This document shows, in pieces, positions 1 through 7,493 of a DNA stretch of 64,000 nt (positions are counted from its first letter, which is position 1; every line of letters starts with the position of its first letter). The translations under genes were made by a program, and so were the position numbers. Location of the stretch: positions 62,001-126,000 of the forward strand of contig JAFTPK010000002.1 of the NCBI GenBank assembly GCA_017463325.1, read 5' to 3'. Below the pieces are notes generated by a model. It ran no database searches. It saw only the letters and a list, made by a program, of their open reading frames with translations, and was not told the DNA's origin. The stretch comes from Clostridia bacterium. GTDB taxonomy: Bacteria; Bacillota; Clostridia; Christensenellales; Borkfalkiaceae.

Positions 1-2
1 AA

Positions 3-356
3 AAACAAGGGGGCAGGGACGTGGTGATTGCGGACGAGTGTCAATTTTTTACGGCGGCACAGATCGATCAGCTTCGTCGTATCGTAGACGAAAAGGATAT
101 ACCCGTCCTTTGCTATGGCTTACGCACCGACTTTTTGACGCGGCTATTTGAAGGGAGCAGGCGGCTGTTCGAGGTTGCTGATTCGGTGACGGAGATCAAG
201 ACTATTTGCGGATGCGGGAAAAAGGCGATTGTAAACGCCCGTATCGGCGAAGACGGCAAGGTTGTTACCGAGGGGGGACAGATCATGCTCGGCGGCAACG
301 ATTCGTATATCGCAATGTGCCATAGCTGTTGGAAACAAGCGATTAAAAAACAGTAA
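3..356 (+). CDS. tdk: Thymidine kinase, 3' part (5' end outside the window)
   Basis: Type II thymidine kinase, the cytosolic salvage enzyme that phosphorylates thymidine to dTMP. The reading frame is open to the left edge, so only about the last 117 residues are seen and the P-loop is missing. Visible family marks are the DECQFF motif containing the catalytic Glu, the following CYGLRTDF lasso-region sequence, and the zinc ribbon made by CGCG and CHSCW near the C terminus. The protein stops at a normal family end. An internal GTG at 21 could be mistaken for the start, but it lies inside the conserved core. A strong terminator follows directly. Confidence 0.93.
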   Translation, partial: KQGGRDVVIADECQFFTAAQIDQLRRIVDEKDIPVLCYGLRTDFLTRLFEGSRRLFEVADSVTEIKTICGCGKKAIVNARIGEDGKVVTEGGQIMLGGNDSYIAMCHSCWKQAIKKQ

Positions 357-390
357 GCAAAAAACGACTGCAAACGCAGTCGTTTTTTGC
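357..390 (+). terminator. Intrinsic terminator after tdk
   Basis: Perfect 8-bp stem ACGACTGC/GCAGTCGT with an AAAC loop, followed by six T. The left flank is A-rich, so it could also act on the minus strand. Confidence 0.85.
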
Positions 391-400
391 CGATTGATCG

Positions 401-478
401 GCGTGAATTCACACACACGAAGTGTGCAATTCACGCCCGTAAGGGCAATTCACGAAAGGCACAAGCCTTTCAATTCAC
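401..478. repeat. Array of small hairpins separated by AATTCAC spacers
   Basis: The heptamer AATTCAC occurs four times (406, 428, 447, 472), with an inverted GTGAATT at the left edge. Between the copies lie three unrelated small hairpins: CACAC/GTGTG, GCCC/GGGC (loop GTAA) and GAAAGGC/GCCTTTC (loop about 3-4 nt). Spacing between copies is 22, 19 and 25 nt. The last C of the final copy is the first base, on the minus strand, of the stop codon of the neighbouring nuclease gene. The design is the same as in the array at 39113-39258, but with a different constant spacer. Function is unknown. Confidence 0.75.
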
Positions 479-1164
479 TATTCTTTTCCAAAGCAATATT
501 TTTGAAAGCCGCACTCGTAGGGAGAATGGCAATGCTCGCCTACGCTCATCTTCGGTTCAACGTGGCTTTTGATCATTCGTTCTGCAATTTTCAAATCAAG
601 CTCGATTTCGCTTTTTTCGGTTAGTTCTTTGCCTATTTCTTGAAAACGGAACATTGCCTGTAAATCGGGCTTTCCCGTTTCGGGGCGTTGATAGTCGGGA
701 TTGACGGTGACGATATATGCGCCGACGAGTTTGACGCCGCATTTTTCAAGCACGTACCGTTGGTAGGAGGCGTCTTGCAGGTGGATCGGCTTTACTACCG
801 AAGAATTTTTCACTTCGTAGAATTCGTAGCCGTTCTCCGTTTTTCGTAGAATATCTACGGCGCAGTATAGACCGTGATAGGAAAAGGACGCCTCGCAGAT
901 CACCGAAACGCCTGCGATAAGGGCGTTTTTCGTGTTCTCGATCATGCGGGAAACGTCAAGTCTGCCGTCTGCTTTCAAAGCGGTCACCTCGGTGAACTCT
1001 CCGAATAAACCCATGGCAAGATCCCCCACGGCGTTTCCCTCGTCCATGCGTGCTTGCACTTCGGGGGCGACCTCGTAAAGCTGAGGCCGATAGGTTTTCA
1101 GCCAAAGCATTTTGGGGCATTGCAGAAAAGAACAGTATTTGGATTTGCTAAAAAACATACTCAT
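478..1164 (-). CDS. Cas4/RecB-like PD-(D/E)XK nuclease domain protein (DUF2779 N-terminal type), probably truncated
   Basis: About 228 residues. The start MSMFFSKSKYC and the KSKYCSFLQCPKMLWL block resemble the N-terminal nuclease half of DUF2779 proteins. Nuclease residues are visible as VDIL (Asp) followed by YEVK (ExK). One N-terminal Cys region plus three C-terminal Cys (CHSPYECGFQKYC) fit a Cas4-like iron-sulfur cluster. DUF2779 proteins known to me are roughly twice as long. Here the frame ends right after the last Cys, at a stop formed by the hairpin array, so this is either a free-standing domain or a truncated gene. I chose ATG 1164 because the promoter -10 box ends only 6 nt upstream. 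No CRISPR array or other cas gene is nearby, so a housekeeping repair nuclease is as likely as anything. Confidence 0.7.
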   Translation of the reverse strand: MSMFFSKSKYCSFLQCPKMLWLKTYRPQLYEVAPEVQARMDEGNAVGDLAMGLFGEFTEVTALKADGRLDVSRMIENTKNALIAGVSVICEASFSYHGLYCAVDILRKTENGYEFYEVKNSSVVKPIHLQDASYQRYVLEKCGVKLVGAYIVTVNPDYQRPETGKPDLQAMFRFQEIGKELTEKSEIELDLKIAERMIKSHVEPKMSVGEHCHSPYECGFQKYCFGKE

Positions 1165-1170
1165 ACCAGT

Positions 1171-1199
1171 ATCATACCACGCCACGTAAAAAAAGTCAA
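1171..1199 (-). promoter_or_regulatory. SigA-type promoter of the nuclease gene, predicted leaderless
   Basis: Read on the minus strand: TTGACT (1199-1194), 17-nt spacer, TATGAT (1176-1171), then 6 nt to the ATG at 1164. With normal -10 geometry the first transcribed base is the A of the ATG. No Shine-Dalgarno sequence is present. Confidence 0.75.
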
Positions 1200-1235
1200 C
1201 CGTCTACGAATGGGAGTTGGATTAGACCTTTTTGC

Positions 1236-1259
1236 AAGGCTTATATTAAGGCTTATATT
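1236..1259. repeat. Perfect tandem duplication of a 12-mer
   Basis: AAGGCTTATATT occurs twice back to back, just upstream of the -35 box of the OadB promoter. It may be a slippage scar or a pair of regulator half-sites; nothing else supports either reading. Confidence 0.6.
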
Positions 1260-1283
1260 TTTGTCGTGCGCGCGAAAATTAAG

Positions 1284-1312
1284 TTGACAGGGTGAAAAGT
1301 ATGTGTTATAAT
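1284..1312 (+). promoter_or_regulatory. Consensus SigA promoter of the OadB operon
   Basis: TTGACA (1284-1289), 17-nt spacer, TATAAT (1307-1312). The leader to the ATG at 1347 is about 28 nt and carries AAAGGTGG. Confidence 0.9.
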
Positions 1313-1346
1313 GATTAAGATAAAAATAAATAAAGGTGGTATATTT

Positions 1347-2471
1347 ATGGAATTCTTGATCGAAGGAATTACCTCGATAGACGCGATTACGTGGGTGAAA
1401 TACCTCGTGATGTGGGCTATCGGCGGCGTGCTGATTTGGCTCGCGATCAAAAAGGAAATGGAGCCGGCGCTCCTGCTTCCTATGGGCTTTGGCTGTATTC
1501 TCGTCAATATCCCTTTAAGCAACGTCGTCAACCTTCCCGACGGCACGGCGGGGATTATCGACTGGATGTTTGAAATAGGGATCGAAGCGTCCGAGGCAAT
1601 GCCCATTTTGCTCTTTATCGGGATCGGCGCAATGATCGATTTCGGACCTTTGCTTACGAACCCTAAGCTCTTTATTTTGGGTGGCGCGGCACAGTTCGGT
1701 ATTTTCCTTACCATTCTGCTTGCGGTGCTTTGCGGCTTTGACATCAACGACGCGGCGTCGATCGGGATTATCGGCGCGGCTGACGGTCCGACGAGTATTC
1801 TCGTGGCTATGAAATTGAAGAGTAATTACGTAGGGCCGATTATGGTTGTGGCGTATTCGTATATGGCGCTTGTGCCCATTATTCAGCCTATGGTCATTAA
1901 ATGTACGACGACGAAAAATGAACGCGCGATCAAAATGCATTACTCCCCCAAGCAGGTTTCTAAGATGACGAGGATTCTTTTCCCGATTATCGTTACGGTG
2001 ATTGCAGGGCTGATTGCTCCGTCCTCGCTGGCTTTGATCGGGTTCTTGATGTTCGGCAACCTCATTCGTGAATGTGGGGTGCTTGGCTCCATGACGGATA
2101 CGGCGTCGAATAATCTTGCGAATTTGATCACGCTGCTATTGGGTATTACGATTGCCTCTCAGCTTCGCGCGGAGAGCTTCCTCTCCCTCGGTACGCTGAT
2201 GATTATCGGCCTTGGCTTGCTTGCGTTTGTCTTTGATACCGTCGCGGGGATTATGGTGGCGAAGCTCATGAACGTATTCTCTAAGGAAAAAATCAATCCT
2301 ATGATCGGTGCGGCAGGGATTTCCGCATTCCCTATGGCGGCAAGAACGGTGCAAAAAATGGCAATTAAGGAAAACCCGTCCAACCATTTGTTGATGCACG
2401 CGATCGGCGCGAACGTATCGGGACAGATCGCCTCGGCTGTCGTTGGCGGTTTGATTCTCGGCTTGTTATAA
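1347..2471 (+). CDS. Sodium ion-translocating decarboxylase, beta subunit (OadB/GcdB/MmdB family)
   Basis: A 374-residue polytopic membrane protein, normal length for the family. It is the membrane subunit that couples decarboxylation of carboxybiotin to Na+ export. Family marks include GAADGPTSILVA with the conserved Asp, the SYMALVPIIQP segment, and a C-terminal NVSGQIASAVVGG helix. I chose ATG 1347, which has AAAGGTGG in front; upstream in-frame codons overlap the promoter. The gene is followed at once by a small one-helix protein. No carboxyltransferase alpha subunit or biotin carrier is in the window, so the substrate (oxaloacetate, methylmalonyl-CoA or glutaconyl-CoA) cannot be told. 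Confidence 0.92.
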   Translation: MEFLIEGITSIDAITWVKYLVMWAIGGVLIWLAIKKEMEPALLLPMGFGCILVNIPLSNVVNLPDGTAGIIDWMFEIGIEASEAMPILLFIGIGAMIDFGPLLTNPKLFILGGAAQFGIFLTILLAVLCGFDINDAASIGIIGAADGPTSILVAMKLKSNYVGPIMVVAYSYMALVPIIQPMVIKCTTTKNERAIKMHYSPKQVSKMTRILFPIIVTVIAGLIAPSSLALIGFLMFGNLIRECGVLGSMTDTASNNLANLITLLLGITIASQLRAESFLSLGTLMIIGLGLLAFVFDTVAGIMVAKLMNVFSKEKINPMIGAAGISAFPMAARTVQKMAIKENPSNHLLMHAIGANVSGQIASAVVGGLILGLL

Positions 2472-2484
2472 GGAGGTGGCAGGT

Positions 2485-2694
2485 ATGGAATTATTGACCA
2501 TTCTGGCAATTAACGGTGAAAACGTACTCAAAGCTCTTGAAATTATGTGGAAGGGCGTCCTTGCGATTGCGATCGTGATCGCGCTCGTTATCGTCGTGAC
2601 GAACGTCGTCAATAGTATATGCGTCAACGTAGAAAAAAAGGCGGCGGAAAAGAAAGCCGAAAATGCCGCGCAAGATCAAAACGAAAATCAATAA
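2485..2694 (+). CDS. Small single-helix membrane protein, possible OadG-like partner of the beta subunit
   Basis: 69 residues. One hydrophobic helix (about residues 24-45, LAIAIVIALVIVVTNVV) is followed by a Lys/Glu/Ala-rich cytosolic tail, the layout of small gamma-type subunits of sodium-pump decarboxylases. The AGGAGG ribosome site overlaps the stop codon of the OadB gene and lies 8 nt before ATG 2485, so translation is probably coupled. An in-frame GTG at 2476 lies inside the ribosome site and was rejected as start. The role is inferred from layout and position, not from a clear sequence signature. Confidence 0.65.
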   Translation: MELLTILAINGENVLKALEIMWKGVLAIAIVIALVIVVTNVVNSICVNVEKKAAEKKAENAAQDQNENQ

Positions 2695-2711
2695 CGGACG
2701 TGAGGTAAAAT

Positions 2712-3620
2712 ATGGACGGCAGAATTTCTAACTTGCGGCAGGTGGCAAGCCTTCGCCGCTACGAGATGAAAGAAGGGAGAGAAAAGGGGCTTGAAATTAT
2801 CGACTGCGATAACGGCAAGCTGCGCTTTTTGTTGAATGTGTCGAAAGGGCTTGACATTATGCAGCTTTATCACGAGGGGCAGAACGTTTCGTTCCTCTCC
2901 AAAAATGCGTTTACCGCGAGGGAAATTCCCTTTTTAAACCGTTTTGAGGGCGGTATGCTCTATACCTGCGGGCTTGATAACGCGGGCGGCAGAGAGGGCT
3001 ATACCCAGCACGGTACCTATCACGAAACGACGGCAGAGATCATTTGCGCGCGGTGCGACGAAAATGGAATCTACGTTGAGGCGGAGATCCGCGCTAGCGC
3101 GTTGTTTGGAAAAAATCTTTTGCTTCGCCGTAAAATTTGGTCGGCAATCGGTGAAGAAACGTTGCACCTTGAAGACACGCTTACGAATGAGGCGTTCGTG
3201 GACGACGAATACGTTTTGCTTTACCACGTCAACGTGGGCTATCCTATGCTTGATGAGGGCGCAAAAATTGAGCTTGACCCCCTTTCCGTGCAGGCAGTAA
3301 CGCCGTATGCGGAGCAAACTATGGCAAGTCGGTATGAAATGAGTGCACCCAAACCCGCCGAGGAAGAGGTGTGCTACTATCATACGTTAAAGACGCCCAG
3401 GGTCGCGTTTATCAATGAAAAGATAGGCAAAAAATTCACGCTTGGCTATTCGGGCGATACCTTGCCCGTATTCCTTGAATGGAAGAGCATGGCGAGCGGC
3501 GATTACGCCGTGGGGTTGGAGCCTTGCACCTCGAAGATCGGCGATAGTACCGTGATGCAACCGCTGAAAGCGGGGGCAAGCGTGAAATTCTCCCTCGATC
3601 TTTCCGTTAATAAATTGTAA
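2712..3620 (+). CDS. Aldose 1-epimerase-like protein (DUF4432 family)
   Basis: 302 residues with the look of the galactose-mutarotase-like beta-sandwich of the DUF4432 group: a GLDIMQLYHEGQNVSFLS block near residue 47, NRFEGGMLYTCGLDNAG near 78, YHVNVGYPMLDEGA near 170, and a late LEPCTS motif. Proteins of this fold isomerise or bind sugars, and the substrate here is unknown. It lies 17 nt after the OadG-like gene, with GAGGT before the ATG, so it is the third gene of the operon. A bidirectional terminator follows. Why a sugar epimerase sits with a decarboxylase membrane subunit is not evident. Confidence 0.75.
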   Translation: MDGRISNLRQVASLRRYEMKEGREKGLEIIDCDNGKLRFLLNVSKGLDIMQLYHEGQNVSFLSKNAFTAREIPFLNRFEGGMLYTCGLDNAGGREGYTQHGTYHETTAEIICARCDENGIYVEAEIRASALFGKNLLLRRKIWSAIGEETLHLEDTLTNEAFVDDEYVLLYHVNVGYPMLDEGAKIELDPLSVQAVTPYAEQTMASRYEMSAPKPAEEEVCYYHTLKTPRVAFINEKIGKKFTLGYSGDTLPVFLEWKSMASGDYAVGLEPCTSKIGDSTVMQPLKAGASVKFSLDLSVNKL

Positions 3621-3642
3621 CAAATCGTAACAAGTAAAAAAG

Positions 3643-3668
3643 AAAAGCCCTCTACGGAGGGCTTTTTT
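3643..3668. terminator. Bidirectional terminator between convergent genes
   Basis: Stem GCCCTC/GAGGGC with a TACG loop, AAAA on the left and TTTTTT on the right. It serves the OadB operon and the TrmO operon. Confidence 0.85.
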
Positions 3669-3677
3669 GTATGCCGT

Positions 3678-4364
3678 TTAAACGGATAAGATTTTTTGAA
3701 CGGTGAGAATATCGCCGTCAACGACGAAACAGACGTCGTAGTTTCCAAAACGCATTTTATAAACACGCTCGTTATCGTCCTGATAGGAGGGGCGTGGGTC
3801 CTCCCGTAATACCTCGGTTAGACCCTGTAATTTTTCGCTTGGAAATTTTTTCTCAACCCCGTTTTCAAAGCGCACCGAAAGGGTGCGTTTTTGCGTGGTT
3901 TCCGTGTACCCGCCTTTGGCGTTTGGGAGTGCGTCCGCATAGGGCAGGTACGGCTTTACGTCGTAAATCGGGGTGCCGTTTAAAATGTCCGCTCCCGCAA
4001 CGATCAAGGTGACGCCGTCGGTCGTTTTTTCCGTTTTAATTAGCTCTACGACGGATAAGCCGATCGAGTTGGGACGAAAGGGAGAGCGGCTTGCAAAGAC
4101 GCCAACGCGCGCGTTTCCGCCTAACCTCGGTGGGCGAACGGTGGGGGAAAACTTTTCCGTGTGCGCTTTGGAAAAATCGAAAAGTAGCCAAAGATGAGAA
4201 AAGCCCTCGATCTCCCGAAAGGCTTCGCTCACGTTGTAGGGAGGCTCGAAAACCACCCGCGAAAGAACGCCCGTGGCGCGGCCGCTTTGGCGGGGGATCC
4301 CGAATTTTTCCGTATAGTCGTTGTAAATATGCGCGATCGGGCGCAAAATACGTTGCTCGGACAT
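3678..4364 (-). CDS. trmO: tRNA (N6-threonylcarbamoyladenosine37-N6)-methyltransferase TrmO
   Basis: 228 residues. TrmO uses S-adenosylmethionine to methylate t6A37 of threonine tRNAs. Visible family marks are RPIAHIYNDYTEKFGIPRQ at the N terminus, SHLWLLFDF near residue 58, the SRSPFRPNSIGLS signature near residue 92, GTPIYDVKPYLPYAD near 130 and a C-terminal domain with DPRPSYQ. It is the second gene of an operon, 4 nt after the anchored unknown gene upstream. The enzyme that makes the t6A substrate, TsaD, is encoded elsewhere in this window (15.4 kb). Confidence 0.93.
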   Translation of the reverse strand: MSEQRILRPIAHIYNDYTEKFGIPRQSGRATGVLSRVVFEPPYNVSEAFREIEGFSHLWLLFDFSKAHTEKFSPTVRPPRLGGNARVGVFASRSPFRPNSIGLSVVELIKTEKTTDGVTLIVAGADILNGTPIYDVKPYLPYADALPNAKGGYTETTQKRTLSVRFENGVEKKFPSEKLQGLTEVLREDPRPSYQDDNERVYKMRFGNYDVCFVVDGDILTVQKILSV

Positions 4365-4368
4365 AGTC

Positions 4369-5355
4369 TTAGCCGATTGCCACGCTGTACGCCCAGTTGC
4401 CGCTCGTGAATTTTCCGAACAGATATTTCATGCTCGCAGATTCGCACATGATCGTTACTCTGCCGTTTTCGTAAACAAGCTCTTCTGCCATAGGCGGCGC
4501 CGTCACCGTTCTCGTCAAACACGCGCTGTCAAGGACGGTCGTTGGATACTGCGCGCCGTCGATCGTAAGCGTGGTCGTTTGCGCGTTCGTTTCGTCGTAG
4601 ACGAGCAGTTTTGAGGGGGTCAAGCCCCAAGAGGTGGACAGCACGATTTTTCCGCTGTCCGTGATGCACATACCCTGCACGTTGGAGGTGATCGAGTACA
4701 GCTTTTCAGGGGATTCGGAAATCAGTTTCCCCGTTGTTTCGTTCAGAGAATAGACCATAATCAGCGCTGTGTTTTGATCGCCTGCTGCCGTCGTTAAGTG
4801 GTGCTCGTCAGGGGTCAAATATTGACTGCCTGCACGATAAAATGCGCCCGCGTACAATTTTCCGTCCGCAACGTAGCAGAAAGAAACTTGATTTGCCGTT
4901 TTGACGCGATCTGTCCGTGTTGCCTTGCCGTCGCCGTCAAGCACGTCGGAAAGGGAATAGACGTCGCAATATTCGCCGTGCGCCACGTAAACAAACTGTC
5001 CGAAATGGGCGACGCCGCCCGCGTGCGTGGTGTTCGCTTTTCCCTCTTCGTCAAACAGTTCGCAAGTGGTGTATTTGCCGTCTTGATAAACGTAGATGGA
5101 GGAGGGACCGTCATTTTTGTCATAACCCGAAACAAGGTAAGTTCCCTCTTCCACTTTGTCAAAGCCTTGCGTTACAAAGCCCGACCAAAGCCCTGGTATC
5201 CGCATTTCCGCTCTTGCACCGACAAAGAAAGGGGCGAAGAGCAACTTCTCGCCGAGGTAGATCACGCAAAGCAGGGTGACTACCGTCGTGACGAGGCCTA
5301 CAAAAATTTTCCAAAGGACGCGTCCGACAGACGCGCGTTTTTTTGTTTTTGCCAT
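4369..5355 (-). CDS. Membrane-anchored extracytoplasmic protein of unknown function
   Basis: 328 residues. A short basic N terminus and one hydrophobic helix (about residues 13-32) look like an uncleaved anchor; the rest is probably outside the cell. It is beta-rich with repeated patterns such as GTYLVSGYDKNDGPSSIYVY, GQFVYVAHGEYCDVYSL and GKLYAGAFYRAG, which suggest a beta-propeller-like fold (inference). I do not recognise a named family. ATG 5355 has AGGAG upstream and a promoter TTTACA-17-TATACT. It is co-transcribed with trmO, which gives no clear hint of its job. Confidence 0.7.
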   Translation of the reverse strand: MAKTKKRASVGRVLWKIFVGLVTTVVTLLCVIYLGEKLLFAPFFVGARAEMRIPGLWSGFVTQGFDKVEEGTYLVSGYDKNDGPSSIYVYQDGKYTTCELFDEEGKANTTHAGGVAHFGQFVYVAHGEYCDVYSLSDVLDGDGKATRTDRVKTANQVSFCYVADGKLYAGAFYRAGSQYLTPDEHHLTTAAGDQNTALIMVYSLNETTGKLISESPEKLYSITSNVQGMCITDSGKIVLSTSWGLTPSKLLVYDETNAQTTTLTIDGAQYPTTVLDSACLTRTVTAPPMAEELVYENGRVTIMCESASMKYLFGKFTSGNWAYSVAIG

Positions 5356-5387
5356 TTTTGCTTTCTCCTGTAAAAAAGATTTTTCTC

Positions 5388-5416
5388 AGTATAACACTTT
5401 TTTTGCGAAATGTAAA
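5388..5416 (-). promoter_or_regulatory. SigA-type promoter for the anchored protein-trmO operon
   Basis: Minus strand: TTTACA (5416-5411), 17-nt spacer, TATACT (5393-5388). The leader is about 26 nt and carries AGGAG. Confidence 0.75.
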
Positions 5417-5419
5417 GCG

Positions 5420-7306
5420 TTATAACAAAGTTTCGTATTCCTCGTACAATTTTTCCGTTTGCGAGTGAATTTCCTCCAAACGCGTACATTTTTCATTAAG
5501 CAAGGCGAAATTGCCCGTCACGGCGGGGTCGGATAAGGAAAGATTGAGTTCCTCTTCCTCCCGTTCAAGAGCTTCGATCTCCTTTTCTATCTTTCTTGCC
5601 CGCTCCTTTGCTCGTGCCTCCTTTGCCCGATCTTCTTTGGTGCGGTAATTTGTTGTTTTTGTGGGGGCAGGTACGGATTGAATGTTTTTTCGTTGCTCTT
5701 CTTGCTCTCTAATTTTACGCTTTTCTTCGGCGTATTCGGCGTAAGAGCATTTGTACTCGTTTGCCTGTCCGTTTTCAAGCTCTACGATCTTCGTGGCGAG
5801 CGCGTTGATAAAGTAGCGGTCGTGCGAAACGAAAAGGAGGGTGCCGTCAAAGCGTTTGAGGGCGTCTTCAAGACTTTCTCGTGCGGGCAAATCGAGGTGG
5901 TTGGTAGGCTCGTCCAAAAGGAGGAAGTTGCCGCCCTCGCACTCAAACACGGCAAGCGCAAGTTTTGCCCGTTCGCCGCCCGAAAGCATACGCACCTTTT
6001 TATCAACGTCCTCTTCATACAGCCCGCTTTGCGCGAGGACGGAGCGAACCTTGGTCTGATCCCAAGCAACGTGCCGTTCCCAAAGCTCGGCAAGGACGGT
6101 GTTTTCGGGAGAAAGATTTTCATTCTCTTGAAAGTAAGCTGCCGTTTTGACGAAGCGGCCAAGCTTTACGGCAGGGTCTTTTTTCGATAAAATCCTTTTT
6201 AAAAGGGTGGACTTACCCGTGCCGTTGTCCCCGACGACCGCGCATTTTTCGCCGCGCACTACGGAGAGCGTGCAGTTTTCGAGTAAAAGCGTTTCGCCTG
6301 CCGTCAAACGTAAGCCGTTGATTTCAAGCACGTTTTCGTACGGTTTTTGTTCGTACGAGAAAGAAAATCGTGGCGGGGTGGGCGGGAGAACGGGTTTTTC
6401 GATCAGCTCCATTGTTTCTAATTTATGTCTGCGCGACTGTGCCGATTTGGTGGTGGACGCGCGGACTAAATTTCTATCGACGTAGTCCTGCAAATGCGCC
6501 CGCTCCACCTGTTGTTTTTCATATTCTTTGAGAATATGCGCCACCCGTTCCGCCTTTAAAATCTTGTATTTGGAATAATTTCCCTTGTACACGGTAAGCT
6601 TTTTGTTTTCTAGCTCGTAAACGATTTTAACGATTCGATCGAGAAAATACCGATCGTGCGAAACGGTGAGGATCGCACCCTTATAGGAGGCGAGATATTC
6701 TTCCAGCCAAAACAGCGTTTTGACGTCGAGGTGGTTGGTTGGCTCGTCCAAAATGAGAAGGTCGGGGCTTTCAAGAAGCAAACGGCAAAGCTGTAACCGC
6801 GTCTTTTCCCCGCCCGACATGGTGTTGATGCGTTGCTGCTTTCGGTCGGAAAATCCCATTCCCGAAAGAACAGCCGCAATGCGCACCTCGAAATGATAGC
6901 TATCCCGCGCCGCAATCTGTTTGTTGAGTGATTCGTATTTGGCGGTAAGGACGGCGTATTCTTTGGAAAAAGCGTCCGCTTTTGAAATGGCCGCCTCCGT
7001 TTCCCGAAGCGCGGCGATCAGCCGTTCGTCCTCTTGGAAAATTTCTCGCATTTCCTCTTCCACGGTGTTTTCCGACGAATACCCGCCGTTTTGCGCGAGG
7101 TATCCGATCTTGGCGCCGTTTTTGACGAAAAGTTCTCCGCTTTCGGGTTCAAGCTCGCCCAAAAGCAGTTTTAAAAGGGTGGTCTTTCCCTCGCCGTTGG
7201 GACCGATCAGTCCCACCCGTTCCCCCTCGTTGAGCTGAAAAGTCACCTCTTCAAGGAGCGGATCGCCTGCGTAACCGAAAGAAAGTTTATTTGCGGATAA
7301 TAACAT
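5420..7306 (-). CDS. ABC-F family ATPase (translation factor type)
   Basis: 628 residues, soluble, with no membrane segments. Two tandem ABC domains are visible: the first with GPNGEGKTT, LSGGEK-type signature (MSGGEKTRLQL) and LLILDEPTNHLD; the second with GDNGTGKST, LSGGERAKLAL and LLLDEPTNHLD. The linker between them is charged and helical (about residues 240-310), and a charged coiled coil closes the protein (about 545-628). This is the layout of ABC-F proteins such as Uup and YdiF, which act on the ribosomal E site. Some members give antibiotic resistance, but nothing here points to that. ATG 7306 has AGGAAA upstream. The gene stands alone between divergent and convergent neighbours. Confidence 0.9.
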   Translation of the reverse strand: MLLSANKLSFGYAGDPLLEEVTFQLNEGERVGLIGPNGEGKTTLLKLLLGELEPESGELFVKNGAKIGYLAQNGGYSSENTVEEEMREIFQEDERLIAALRETEAAISKADAFSKEYAVLTAKYESLNKQIAARDSYHFEVRIAAVLSGMGFSDRKQQRINTMSGGEKTRLQLCRLLLESPDLLILDEPTNHLDVKTLFWLEEYLASYKGAILTVSHDRYFLDRIVKIVYELENKKLTVYKGNYSKYKILKAERVAHILKEYEKQQVERAHLQDYVDRNLVRASTTKSAQSRRHKLETMELIEKPVLPPTPPRFSFSYEQKPYENVLEINGLRLTAGETLLLENCTLSVVRGEKCAVVGDNGTGKSTLLKRILSKKDPAVKLGRFVKTAAYFQENENLSPENTVLAELWERHVAWDQTKVRSVLAQSGLYEEDVDKKVRMLSGGERAKLALAVFECEGGNFLLLDEPTNHLDLPARESLEDALKRFDGTLLFVSHDRYFINALATKIVELENGQANEYKCSYAEYAEEKRKIREQEEQRKNIQSVPAPTKTTNYRTKEDRAKEARAKERARKIEKEIEALEREEEELNLSLSDPAVTGNFALLNEKCTRLEEIHSQTEKLYEEYETLL

Positions 7307-7376
7307 ATGTTCGTTTCCTGTCGTAAGGGTATTTTTTTAAGTTTTCCACATACTTTTACGGGAGGGCATATGTGGA

Positions 7377-7493
7377 ATGGGGCAGATCACCGTGAAAGAA
7401 ATCTTGGGCGAGCTGGAAAAACAAATGAAGTCGGCGTCGCCTAAAAAAGCGGCGGAGCTGACGCGGCGTATCAACCGCTTGTTGCTCGGCTAA
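7377..7493 (+). CDS. Possible small protein of 38 residues
   Basis: An ATG preceded at 10 nt by GGGAGGG opens a 38-codon frame ending at the stop of the convergent radical SAM gene. The product is an amphipathic, charged helix-forming sequence beginning MGQITVKEILGELEKQMKSA and rich in Lys, Glu, Leu and Arg. It fills the space between the divergent ABC-F gene and the PflX-type gene. A good ribosome site and full use of the gap argue for it; short length and no recognised relative argue against. An earlier ATG at 7370 gives only 24 codons in another frame. Confidence 0.4.
   Translation: MGQITVKEILGELEKQMKSASPKKAAELTRRINRLLLG

Noticed and set aside
401..478. CRISPR array next to a Cas4-like gene
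   Set aside because: The constant units are only 7 nt and the variable parts are palindromes of 12-18 nt, not 30-nt spacers. No other cas gene is present.
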